This document shows positions 43,327-51,592 of a stretch of DNA of 64,000 nucleotides, piece after piece (the first letter of the stretch is position 1; every line of letters starts with the position of its first letter). The position numbers were made by a program, and so were the translations under genes. The DNA is from an uncultured Lachnospiraceae bacterium (GTDB lineage Bacteria > Bacillota > Clostridia > Lachnospirales > Lachnospiraceae): the NCBI GenBank assembly GCA_946537305.1, contig CAMNFR010000003.1, forward strand, positions 1 to 64,000. Reading direction: 5' to 3'. The notes beneath the pieces were generated by a model that saw only the letters and a program-made list of their open reading frames with translations, searched no databases and had not been told where the DNA came from.

Positions 43327-43828
43327 AGAAAGATTTTTTGAAACAGCAGAACTGTTCATTGAAAGGTTCAAGGAATTCGATAATCTTCATTTTACAATTG
43401 TTGATTCAGTCGAAGAAGTGGTTAAGGGCATGGATGTCATCGTTTCATGCGCAACCTATTTTGAGAATGATATTGCATCCGATGATTGGTTTGATGAAGG
43501 GGTGCTTGTCGTTCCTGTACATACCAGAGGGTTCACCAATTGCGACTTGTTTTTTGATAAAGTTTTTGCTGATGACACGGGGCATGTTGACCATTTTAAA
43601 AACTTCAAAAAATTCAGATACTATGCCGAGGTCAGTGATGTGGTTACAGGCAAATCGGAAGGACGCGAAAATGATAAAGAAAGAATCTTAGCTTACAATA
43701 TAGGTGTTTCTATTCATGACGTCAATTATGCTGCACACATCTATCAGATGCTTTCTGAGAGACCGGAGACTTTTGAAAAGTTGACTGATGCGAATATGGG
43801 AGATCCAACAGAAAAATTCTGGGTATAA
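43310..43828 (+). pseudogene. C-terminal fragment of an ornithine cyclodeaminase/mu-crystallin-family gene
   Basis: One frame is open from 43310, inside the end of the previous gene, to TAA 43826-43828. The track lists only the part from GTG 43418. The translation (FTIVDSVEEVVKGMDVIVSC, NIGVSIHDVNYAAHIYQM) looks like the second half of an ornithine cyclodeaminase-family NAD-binding protein. The N-terminal half, including the substrate-binding part, is absent upstream in any frame. The 117-residue ORF at 43338 is a shadow frame. The fragment appears to be the product of a deletion or recombination that fused it to the end of the upstream gene. Confidence 0.65.
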
Positions 43829-43890
43829 GACTTTAGGTGTATGATATTTACCTGAAATGGGAAGCCGTCAGGCTTTCAGAGGAATTATGT

Positions 43891-43956
43891 ATGACGCGCT
43901 ACATGTTTGAGTTTCTAACGTATATCGAAAAGAATGGCAATAGGATATCTTTCTGA
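43891..43956 (+). pseudogene. Remnant N-terminus (21 codons) of an unknown gene
   Basis: AGAGG followed by ATG 43891 opens MTRYMFEFLTYIEKNGNRIS before a TGA at 43954-43956. The sequence resembles the start of the winged-helix region that precedes nucleotidyltransferase domains in some clostridial LicC-like proteins, but this is from memory of the pattern only. Nothing in the same frame continues it. It overlaps the 70-residue ORF at 43934 in another frame, so a frameshift is possible. Confidence 0.3.
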
Positions 43957-44146
43957 TGAAGATATGAAGGCGCAGGCATTGGCAGCGATAGGAAATTGCC
44001 AGTATTTATATACGGCTAAACAAAGTGATGAGCAGAAAGAGCATCTCGCCGAGCTGCTTCCGGAAGGGGAGGATTGGGAGGAAAAGACCCTTTACCGGAT
44101 CACTAATTCAGACGGAGCAATAGAGTTGATCAAGGTAGATGACTGA
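43934..44146 (+). CDS. Small unknown protein or decayed gene end
   Basis: The 70-residue ORF (MAIGYLSDEDMKAQALAAIG...) has no SD before ATG 43934 and no recognisable domain. It ends inside the start region of the acyltransferase gene. It overlaps the 21-codon remnant at 43891 in a different frame; the two could be pieces of one broken gene. It lies exactly at the change from AT-rich to GC-rich sequence. Confidence 0.3.
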   Translation: MAIGYLSDEDMKAQALAAIGNCQYLYTAKQSDEQKEHLAELLPEGEDWEEKTLYRITNSDGAIELIKVDD

Positions 44147-44168
44147 ATGCCCAACAGGGAGGAATGAA

Positions 44169-45248
44169 TTGAAAACAAACGACCGCAGGAAAAATTTCAC
44201 AGTATCCGCCACGGACTGTTCCATCCTCAGCCGCTATCGCGCAGAAATTTACGGGGCTGCCATCCTGTGGATCATGCTGTTTCATGGCTATCTGGTAAAG
44301 GTGGAATATTTTTCCGGCATTCCTGCCTTGCAGTATGTTGGACGTCTGATGCACTATGGAAATGCTGGGGTGGAGTGCTTCCTGTTTCTTTCCGGGATCG
44401 GCCTTTACTACTCGTATCAGAAAAACAGAGACCTGTATGCATATACAGTTCGCAGAATCAAGAAAGTCTACCCGCCGGTATGGTTGATTGGCGGAGCTTA
44501 CTGGGTAGGAATGCATTTTTATGAGGGGCTCGCCTGGCGGCGCGTGGTGCTGTCTCTTTCCGGATGGGAATTTTGGTTTGATGGAAATCAGGAGATTTGG
44601 TTTGTGTCTCTGATTCTCCTCTGCTATCTGCTGTACCCTTTTCTGTATGCCTTTTTGTACAGACCAGTGGGAGATGACGGTCATGGATCCACGGACAAGA
44701 GGGTGTTTCTTCGCGCGATGGGGCTGATGCTGGTGCTCATGATCGTTATCCTGTGTATTCGGGGAACCCCGGAAAGCAGGAAGAACTATAAAATGGTCGA
44801 GATTGCGCTGACCAGGATTCCGGTATTCGTATTGGGCTGCGGATGCGGGAAATGGGTATACGAAAAAAGAAAGATACCTGCCATTCTATGGATATTGTTT
44901 GCAGCAATGCTGGTGTTGTCATTGATTGTTCTGGAGGCTGATGTACTGCATGGTCCCTGGCGTCGATGGTGGTATATGACAGCGGGAGTGCCGCTGGTAT
45001 TCTTGCTGGCGGGTTTTATGCGCTATGTGCCGGAATGGTTGAAAGTGTTTTTGCGATTTCTGGGAAATATGTCCCTGGAACTATATGTCATGCACCTGGC
45101 GCTGAAGCGTCTGTATGAAAGAAATCTGCTGCCGGTGGCTTATCAGGCAGGCAGTGCACGAAGGTGGCTGGTAATCATAGGAATATCGATTCTTTTATCA
45201 TACGTGGTAAAGAAAATAGAGGATACCATTTGTAAAAGAATTGCTTGA
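44169..45248 (+). CDS. Acyltransferase family 3 membrane protein (OafA/YrhL-like)
   Basis: The track starts at ATG 44139, but TTG 44169 has a GGGAGG SD at 44157-44162 with ideal spacing, giving 359 residues. The protein has ~10 membrane helices. The N-terminal YRAEIYGAAILWIMLFHGYL contains the membrane-embedded His of the family, and FSGIGLYYSYQKNRDLYAYT plus the R-x-K-K-VYPPVWLIG segment are also typical. Such enzymes O-acetylate (or otherwise acylate) surface glycans at the membrane. It opens the GC-rich block downstream of the broken genes. Confidence 0.85.
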   Translation: MKTNDRRKNFTVSATDCSILSRYRAEIYGAAILWIMLFHGYLVKVEYFSGIPALQYVGRLMHYGNAGVECFLFLSGIGLYYSYQKNRDLYAYTVRRIKKVYPPVWLIGGAYWVGMHFYEGLAWRRVVLSLSGWEFWFDGNQEIWFVSLILLCYLLYPFLYAFLYRPVGDDGHGSTDKRVFLRAMGLMLVLMIVILCIRGTPESRKNYKMVEIALTRIPVFVLGCGCGKWVYEKRKIPAILWILFAAMLVLSLIVLEADVLHGPWRRWWYMTAGVPLVFLLAGFMRYVPEWLKVFLRFLGNMSLELYVMHLALKRLYERNLLPVAYQAGSARRWLVIIGISILLSYVVKKIEDTICKRIA

Positions 45249-45287
45249 TGTATCTGCCAAGATATGATGATCAGGGAGAAGAAACCA

Positions 45288-46613
45288 ATGAAAAACCCCA
45301 TGCTTTTAATGATGGAAAAACGAAGGAACGGCATTCACTGCGGCGTTCCTTCGTTTTGCTGCGCGAATAAACTGGTGATTGAGGCGATTTTGGAGCAGTC
45401 TCAGCGTTTTGATGATATGGTCTTGATTGAAGCCACCTCCAATCAGGTCAATCAGTTTGGCGGGTATATGGGTATGACGCCGGAGCAGTTCCGGGAATAT
45501 ACCTACAGTATTGCGGACCGGATCGGCTTTGACCGGGAGAAGATTATTCTGGGCGGAGATCACATGGGGCCGCTGCCATGGTGCGATCGTCCGGCGGAGG
45601 AGGCTATGGCAGAGGCCCGCAAACTGGTGCGGCTTTGCGTACTGGCCGGATACCGGAAGATCCACCTGGATACCAGCATGAAGCTGGGGGATGATGCTGC
45701 GGACCAGCGCCTTTCTGACGAAGTCATCGCGGAACGCGGGGCGGAGCTGTACGCCGTGTGCGAGCAGGCCTTTGCAGAACTGCAGCAGACGGAACCGGAA
45801 GCCGTTCATCCGGTCTATGTGATCGGCAGTGAGGTGCCGATTCCGGGCGGGGCACAGGCGGAAGAAGGCTTGAAGGTGACCAGAGTTTCTGATTTTGAAA
45901 ACACCATTCTTACCTATCGGCGTGTCTTCCGGGAGCGGGGGCTTTCAGATGCCTGGGATCAGGGACATATAATAGCCATTGTGGTGCAGCCCGGCGTGGA
46001 GTTTGGGGAACATGGTATTCATCCTTATGACCGCCTGGAGGCAGCCTCACTCTGCCGTGCACTGCGGCAATATCCGGATCTTGTGTTTGAAGGACATTCT
46101 ACGGATTATCAGTCTCCTACCAAGTTAAAGGAAATGGTGGAAGACGGAATAGCCATTATTAAGGTGGGACCGGCGCTCACCTATGCCGTGCGGGAAGCTA
46201 TTTTCGCCCTCAGCCGTATGGAGGAGGAATTGATTCCGGAAGAGAAACGTGCGCACTTTGTGGAGACATTAGAGGCCGTCATGGTAGAAAATCCAAAAGA
46301 CTGGCAGAAACACTACCACGGAACAGAGCAGGAAAAGGCGCTCTCCCGCAAATATAGCTTTTCGGACCGCAGCCGCTATTATTTTATTCATCCGAAAGTA
46401 GAGGCGGCTATGGAAAAGCTGTTTGCCAATATTGATGAAACGGACATACCGCTGGGAATGCTGCACCAGTACATGCCGTCTCAATATGCCAAGGTGCGAG
46501 ATGGCCGGCTGGTACCTAAAGCCCGGGAACTGGTGAAGGATGCGGTTGTATCCGTGGTGGATGACTATAATTATGCAGTGAAGTATAATTATATGATCGG
46601 CGGGATCTTCTGA
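45288..46613 (+). CDS. GatZ/KbaZ-like (tagatose-bisphosphate aldolase non-catalytic-subunit family) protein
   Basis: ATG 45288 (GGGAG nine bases upstream) replaces the track's 45264; the product is 441 residues. The family is clear from GIHCGVPSFCCANKLVIEAI, LIEATSNQVNQFGGYMGMTP, ILGGDHMGPLPW, KIHLDTSMKLGDD, YVIGSEVPIPGGAQ and FEGHSTDYQSPTKLKEMVEDG. In enteric bacteria GatZ/KbaZ supports the class II aldolase GatY/KbaY. No GatY-like catalytic subunit is visible here. The next gene is GatD-like, so a ketose-phosphate/alditol-phosphate link is likely. Its role in a glycopolymer locus is not established. Confidence 0.86.
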   Translation: MKNPMLLMMEKRRNGIHCGVPSFCCANKLVIEAILEQSQRFDDMVLIEATSNQVNQFGGYMGMTPEQFREYTYSIADRIGFDREKIILGGDHMGPLPWCDRPAEEAMAEARKLVRLCVLAGYRKIHLDTSMKLGDDAADQRLSDEVIAERGAELYAVCEQAFAELQQTEPEAVHPVYVIGSEVPIPGGAQAEEGLKVTRVSDFENTILTYRRVFRERGLSDAWDQGHIIAIVVQPGVEFGEHGIHPYDRLEAASLCRALRQYPDLVFEGHSTDYQSPTKLKEMVEDGIAIIKVGPALTYAVREAIFALSRMEEELIPEEKRAHFVETLEAVMVENPKDWQKHYHGTEQEKALSRKYSFSDRSRYYFIHPKVEAAMEKLFANIDETDIPLGMLHQYMPSQYAKVRDGRLVPKARELVKDAVVSVVDDYNYAVKYNYMIGGIF

Positions 46614-46637
46614 TTTTTGATGGACAGGAGTAGGATT

Positions 46638-47711
46638 ATGAAAGCGGTTGTTTGCTACGGGGATGGTGTGGTAAAATATGATAAGGTGCCGGAACCGGAA
46701 ATGCGGCCGGATGAGGTAAAGATTGCGGTGCGCGCCTGCGGCATCTGTGGGAGCGATATTCCGCGGGTCATGGCCAGAGGGGCGCATTCGTATCCGATCA
46801 TTCTGGGGCATGAGTTTGCGGGCGAGATTGCAGAACTGGGGGCGGAGGTCAACCGGACTGCTTTTGCTGCGGGCGGAAAGATGTTATCCGTGGGAGACCG
46901 GGTGACAGCGGCGCCGCTGATTCCCTGTCATACCTGCCCTTCGTGCAGGCAGGGGCATTACAGTCTGTGCGAACATTACAGTTTTATCGGATCCAGACAG
47001 CCGGGGGCTATGGCGGAATATGTAACGGTGCCTGCCGCGAATGTAGTCATTCTTCCGGCAGGTGTGACCTGGCGGCAGGGTGCTCTGTTTGAGCCGTCCA
47101 CGGTATCGCTGCATGCGCTGCGACTGACAGATTTTCAGCCCGGTAAGAGTGTGGCTGTGCTGGGGGGCGGTACCATGGGAATCTTTGCCCTGCAGTGGGC
47201 CAGGATTCTGGGGGCGTCGAAAGTTGTGGTTCTGGGACGGGACAGAAAACACCTGGAACTGCCGGCCCGGCTTGGAGCGGATGCTGTAATCAGTACGCTT
47301 ACGCCGGATTATCTGCAGCAAGCCATGGATCTGACCGATGGAAGGGGATATGATTATGTCTTTGAGGCTGCAGGTGCAGTGGAGACGTTAAAGCTTTCTT
47401 TTGCACTGGCGGCAAAAAGGGCCAGGGTGTGTATGATAGGAACGCCGACGCGGGAGATGTGCTTTTCTGTGCGGGAATGGGAACAGCTGAATCGGAAGGA
47501 AATGTATGTCACTGGCTCCTGGATGTCTTATTCTGCTCCGTTCCCCGGGGAAGAATGGCGCATGACAGGAGAGCAGCTGGCCTCCGGGGCCATGCAGACA
47601 CCCGTAGAAATGTTTGCCGGTATATATCCCATGCAGGAGGCGGCGCAGGCATTTGAGCGCTTTCGGGACAGAAGTAATGTAAAGGGGAGGATTCTGCTGG
47701 AAAACAGCTAA
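46638..47711 (+). CDS. Zinc-dependent medium-chain dehydrogenase, galactitol-1-phosphate 5-dehydrogenase (GatD)-like
   Basis: ATG 46638 with AGGAG seven bases upstream is used (357 residues). Zinc MDR motifs are present: RACGICGSDIPRV and ILGHEFAGEIAELG (catalytic zinc), and the four-cysteine structural site CHTCPSCRQGHYSLC. The Rossmann segment VAVLGGGTMGIFALQWA binds NAD(P). GatD oxidises galactitol-1-phosphate to tagatose-6-phosphate; the reverse direction would make an alditol phosphate. The gene lies 24 bases after the GatZ-like gene and 9 bases before the LicD gene, unlike a catabolic galactitol operon, as no PTS genes are present. Confidence 0.86.
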   Translation: MKAVVCYGDGVVKYDKVPEPEMRPDEVKIAVRACGICGSDIPRVMARGAHSYPIILGHEFAGEIAELGAEVNRTAFAAGGKMLSVGDRVTAAPLIPCHTCPSCRQGHYSLCEHYSFIGSRQPGAMAEYVTVPAANVVILPAGVTWRQGALFEPSTVSLHALRLTDFQPGKSVAVLGGGTMGIFALQWARILGASKVVVLGRDRKHLELPARLGADAVISTLTPDYLQQAMDLTDGRGYDYVFEAAGAVETLKLSFALAAKRARVCMIGTPTREMCFSVREWEQLNRKEMYVTGSWMSYSAPFPGEEWRMTGEQLASGAMQTPVEMFAGIYPMQEAAQAFERFRDRSNVKGRILLENS

Positions 47712-47720
47712 GGAAAAGTC

Positions 47721-50700
47721 ATGGCAGAGAAGCATACAGGGCAGCAGATGAATGAGGCTGCAGCAGCGGTCATTGAGAGCGCGAAGGAAGAACAAAAAAA
47801 GCTGAAGCTTGCCATCATGCAGGAGCTGATCGAACATGTGAATCAGATCTGCAGGGAGAATCAATTGCAGTATTTTGCCTCCGGCAAGCTGCTGACGCAT
47901 GCGCTGGCGGATAAAGATCTGTTCCCGGAGGCACATGATTATCTGATCATCATGATGCGTCAGGATTATGATGTGTTCATGGAAAAGATTGCCGCAAAAG
48001 CCAGGGACTGGGATCTGAAGATTCAGCGGATGTACAGGGATGCGGGAGAAATCCGGGATGAGCGTCAGATGCACACATTCCTGCGGGCAGATCGCTCCGT
48101 GAAGCGGGCAGGTGAATATGTGCGGTACTATGTAAAGCTGCGCATTGATCCGTATGAATATCTGCCGGATTCTTTGCCGGAAAGAAAGGCGTATTTGAAG
48201 GACTTGGGGCGGGAAAATGCACGCTTCCGTGCTCTTTCTTCCGAATTCGTACAGAAAAGAGACAGCAGGAAAGGGCTGGTGGATAAGCTGCGCCACAAGC
48301 TGCGGAGCGCTTCTATGAAAAAGGAGCATAATGAATTCCGGGAAACACTGCACCGGTATGGGAACGAGAAAAATCCGCTTTACGCGGCACGCGTGGAGCT
48401 GATCATGTATGCAGAACATAAAACGGAAGATTTTCTGCCGCTGCGTAAAATTTCTTTTCTGGGAACCGAACTGTATATTCCGTCGCATCCTGAGGCGTTT
48501 CAGACTTTGGGGAAAAAAGAGACGGAACAGCAGATCATGGACCGTAAGGTGCGTGTGCTGAAAATATTTGATCAGGTATGCGCGGACAATTCTATTCCGT
48601 ATGTTTCCATGGGCCAGCTGGTCAGCAGCGCAGTGCATGTGCATGACTATGAAGAGGCAACAAAACTTCGGGAGTGGCGTGTAGGCCTGTGGCGGCCTGA
48701 TTACGAGAAGGTAATTCAGATACTAGATGCACAGCAGGAGTCGCTGGATATCAGGCTGTGCGACGATGTGGAGGATTATCCTTCCATTCATGCGCACAGG
48801 CTTTGCCTTATGACGGCGGATGATGGCAAGAAGAACCCGGGCGAACACCGGAATGCACTGGCGATCTTTCCGCTGGATTCGCTGCCGGAACAATACGCAC
48901 AGGCGAATGAATTTGTGGGGGAAATGGTAAAAGCGGCCGATCGCTATTATCGTCTGGTACAGGCAGAAAAGGGAGAAAAGCGGACGCCGGATCTGGAGGG
49001 GAAAGATTCTCAGACAGAATATGAGCGTTTCCAGCGGGAACGGCAAAAATATAATGTAGATGAAGCTGTTTCGCGGAAGGTGTTTACGATCGTTGATCAT
49101 ATGGTCCGGGTGTTTTATCGGAAGGAGTTATTTCCTGGGCAGCGAATTTCCTTCCGGGATTTTGAAATTTCTGTACCTGCCAATCCCTATCTTTGGCATG
49201 AGCCGAAGGATAATGCCTTTGCTGAATATGTGGCAGAGGCGCGGGAGCAGGTACTGAAAAAAATAGATTGTCTGGCGCAGGAAAACAAAATCTCGTATTT
49301 TGCCATTTCAAATCTGCTGATCGGCGCAGCTGTGTATCACGATTATGTTCCGGATGTAAATGATCGCGCCTATGATCTTGCAATACTGCGTCCGGATTAC
49401 GAGCGGATGCTGACATGCCTGCGGGAGTCCGGGGCGGCTTACGGCCTGCAGCTGAATGAATATCTGGATGAAAAGGGAGAGATCCCTTTGATGAAGAAAA
49501 CTGTTTCGCTGCCGGGGGATGATGGGACCGTGCGGACTGTCAGCATTCTTCCCATGGATAAGGTCCCGGAGGACCCCTTCCTGTACCGAGGTTTTATAGC
49601 GGATATAAAGGAAAGGAACAGGATGTATGAGGAACTGCTCGGAGAGAAGACCTATGAGGGAAAGCTGGATATGCCCAAAAGCTTTCTGGAGCAGCTTCAG
49701 AAGCAGACCATGCGCGGCGGGAATGCGTGGAGAGTAGGACAGGAAGAAAAGGAAAAAGGAAGAGCGGATGGAAGTGTGAGCCTTCGGACTTTGGCAGAGG
49801 AGATAGACCGTCTGGCACAAGTCTTTAATGATGACGATAGGACGCACACCTGGTCCCGGGTCAGTATGGGACGCAGTAAAAACATATCGGAATCAGAGCT
49901 TTTTCCGCTGCGGCGACTGCCCTTCCGCGGTATTTCGATCAGTGTACCAAACGATTATTCTGTATGGCAGCCGATAATGGATAAAGCCTTGGATCGGCAG
50001 GTGCATGCAGTACAAAAGGCAGATCTGATTCTTCTGCGAGAATTTGACAGGGTATGTAGAAAGCTAAAGATCGGTTATTTTATTTGCGGCGGAACGATGC
50101 TGGGGTATATGCGAAACGGCGGTTTTATTCCCTGGGACGATGATATAGACATTGCTATGCTGAGGGCGGATTATGACCGCTTTCTGGCAGAAGCTCAGGC
50201 AGAACTCGGAGAAAAATTCTTTCTTCAGACCAGAGAGACAGATCCTCGTATTCCGTACCTGTTTTCTAAGGTACGCATGAATGGGACGGAATATGTGACT
50301 TCTTATAGTGATTCCCGTGATTATCATAAAGGGATCTGTCTGGATCTGTTCCCGTTCGATTATTTGCCGGATAAGCCGGAAAAATGTGATGGGTATATAC
50401 AGGAAGTGCTGGCGCTGGCTGGGGCACATAACGACGTGGCGATACATCAGTTTACGGATGAGCCGTCGAAAATCATTCCCAGAAATGAGCTGGAAGAAAA
50501 ATATCTGGAGGAGCAAAAGAATCTGCTGGAAACATACTGGAAGACGGACTTACAAACAACCCAGCAGGCCTATTTGGCGGCAGCTACACGCTATAATGCG
50601 GAGGCCGAAGAAAAAGGGTACACTGTTGTAGCCAGCTTTGTTCCAAGCTTTACCTATATTGACCTGGGGGATCTGCTGCCGTATCAACGCGGCATGTTTG

Positions 50701-50876
50701 AGGATGTAGAGGTTTCTGTGCCTAAGCGGCCGGATGTCTTTTTGACTATGCAGTATGGAGATTATATGAAACTGCCGCCGAAGCATCAGCAGATCTCTCA
50801 CCGACTGGTGCGGTGGGCTACCTGGGAGGAAAGATCTGAGGATTCGGAAAAAGAAGGCGCGGAGGAAAAGGCATGA
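47721..50876 (+). CDS. Giant LicD-family protein with four tandem LicD units, three degenerate
   Basis: The 1051-residue protein repeats a ~230-260-residue unit four times. Each unit begins with a helix like REFDRVCxxxxIxYF and ends with a segment like lFPlrrixFrgxeisvP. Only the fourth (from ~770) has the intact active site: CGGTMLGYMRNGGFIPWDDD followed by IDIAMLRADYDRF, and the closing MQYGDYMKLPP. Units 1-3 (starting near residues 33, 280 and 512) keep the RxDYxxxM/L segment but lack GxLLGxxRxxxFIPWDDD. The three could be structural, bind acceptor, or be relics. The fourth should transfer a phospho-substituent. It overlaps the next, IspD-like gene (ATGA), so the two probably work together. 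Confidence 0.88.
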   Translation: MAEKHTGQQMNEAAAAVIESAKEEQKKLKLAIMQELIEHVNQICRENQLQYFASGKLLTHALADKDLFPEAHDYLIIMMRQDYDVFMEKIAAKARDWDLKIQRMYRDAGEIRDERQMHTFLRADRSVKRAGEYVRYYVKLRIDPYEYLPDSLPERKAYLKDLGRENARFRALSSEFVQKRDSRKGLVDKLRHKLRSASMKKEHNEFRETLHRYGNEKNPLYAARVELIMYAEHKTEDFLPLRKISFLGTELYIPSHPEAFQTLGKKETEQQIMDRKVRVLKIFDQVCADNSIPYVSMGQLVSSAVHVHDYEEATKLREWRVGLWRPDYEKVIQILDAQQESLDIRLCDDVEDYPSIHAHRLCLMTADDGKKNPGEHRNALAIFPLDSLPEQYAQANEFVGEMVKAADRYYRLVQAEKGEKRTPDLEGKDSQTEYERFQRERQKYNVDEAVSRKVFTIVDHMVRVFYRKELFPGQRISFRDFEISVPANPYLWHEPKDNAFAEYVAEAREQVLKKIDCLAQENKISYFAISNLLIGAAVYHDYVPDVNDRAYDLAILRPDYERMLTCLRESGAAYGLQLNEYLDEKGEIPLMKKTVSLPGDDGTVRTVSILPMDKVPEDPFLYRGFIADIKERNRMYEELLGEKTYEGKLDMPKSFLEQLQKQTMRGGNAWRVGQEEKEKGRADGSVSLRTLAEEIDRLAQVFNDDDRTHTWSRVSMGRSKNISESELFPLRRLPFRGISISVPNDYSVWQPIMDKALDRQVHAVQKADLILLREFDRVCRKLKIGYFICGGTMLGYMRNGGFIPWDDDIDIAMLRADYDRFLAEAQAELGEKFFLQTRETDPRIPYLFSKVRMNGTEYVTSYSDSRDYHKGICLDLFPFDYLPDKPEKCDGYIQEVLALAGAHNDVAIHQFTDEPSKIIPRNELEEKYLEEQKNLLETYWKTDLQTTQQAYLAAATRYNAEAEEKGYTVVASFVPSFTYIDLGDLLPYQRGMFEDVEVSVPKRPDVFLTMQYGDYMKLPPKHQQISHRLVRWATWEERSEDSEKEGAEEKA

Positions 50877-51592
50877 ACATTCTGATGCTGATGATGGCCG
50901 GTTCCGGCGTACGCTTTGGGGCCGACATACCGAAGCAGTTTATACAGGTGGATGGAAAACCGGTTTTTTCGTATATTCTGCGGGGGTATGACGCCTGTGA
51001 ATGTATAGACCGGATGGTGGTCGTCACACACCCGGACTGGCACAGGACTGTGGAAGAATGGAGAGAACGGGAGGGAATCAATAAGCTTGCCGGAATTGTA
51101 AACGGTGGCGATACTCGTTCAGAATCTGTTCGGAACGGACTGGAATTTTTGCGGGCGTCGGCGCAGGACACGGATGTGATCCTGATTCATGATGCCACGC
51201 ATCCGTATGTGGATGAGACCGGCACACAGGAAATGATAGAGGCTGTCATACAGTACGGCGGAGCCACGCTGGGCGAACGGCAGTATGATACCGTTTATCA
51301 GATGGATGCCGAGACTCACATGCTGCAAAAGGTGGTGCCGCGGGAACAGATCGTATCCGGCGCATCTCCGGAAGCATTCCGGTTTGGCGATCTGTACAAG
51401 ATCTATCATGAGAGCACAGAAGAGGAGATGGCACAGATGACCAGCGCCGGCGCCATGGCGCTGCATTACGGGATTCCTATGAAGGTGATCGCGCTGAATG
51501 CTATTAACCTTAAGATTACGTATCCGGTAGATATGGAGGTCTTCCGGCATTTGGTGCACTGGTATTTTCCGGAGAAGGAGGAACAGGCATGA
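50873..51592 (+). CDS. IspD/TarI-family cytidylyltransferase (first of an adjacent pair)
   Basis: The 239-residue protein has LMMAGSGVRFGADIPKQFIQ, GGDTRSESVRNGLEFL, LIHDATHPYVDETGTQEMI and a C-terminal LKITYPVDMEVF. It should transfer CMP from CTP to a polyol or alditol phosphate. It overlaps the four-unit LicD gene at its start and the TarI-like gene at its end by four bases each, with strong GGAGG SDs. TarI/TarJ already form a pair downstream, so this enzyme probably serves a different substrate, perhaps the product of the GatD-like dehydrogenase. Confidence 0.88.
   Translation: MNILMLMMAGSGVRFGADIPKQFIQVDGKPVFSYILRGYDACECIDRMVVVTHPDWHRTVEEWREREGINKLAGIVNGGDTRSESVRNGLEFLRASAQDTDVILIHDATHPYVDETGTQEMIEAVIQYGGATLGERQYDTVYQMDAETHMLQKVVPREQIVSGASPEAFRFGDLYKIYHESTEEEMAQMTSAGAMALHYGIPMKVIALNAINLKITYPVDMEVFRHLVHWYFPEKEEQA

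Noticed and set aside
43338-43691. 117-residue plus-strand ORF
   Set aside because: The overlapping frame from 43310 gives a recognisable ornithine cyclodeaminase-like C-terminus; this one does not resemble anything and lacks an SD.
47388-48644. 418-residue minus-strand ORF
   Set aside because: It spans the junction of the GatD-like and LicD genes in antisense and has low-complexity, His/Arg-rich sequence without motifs.
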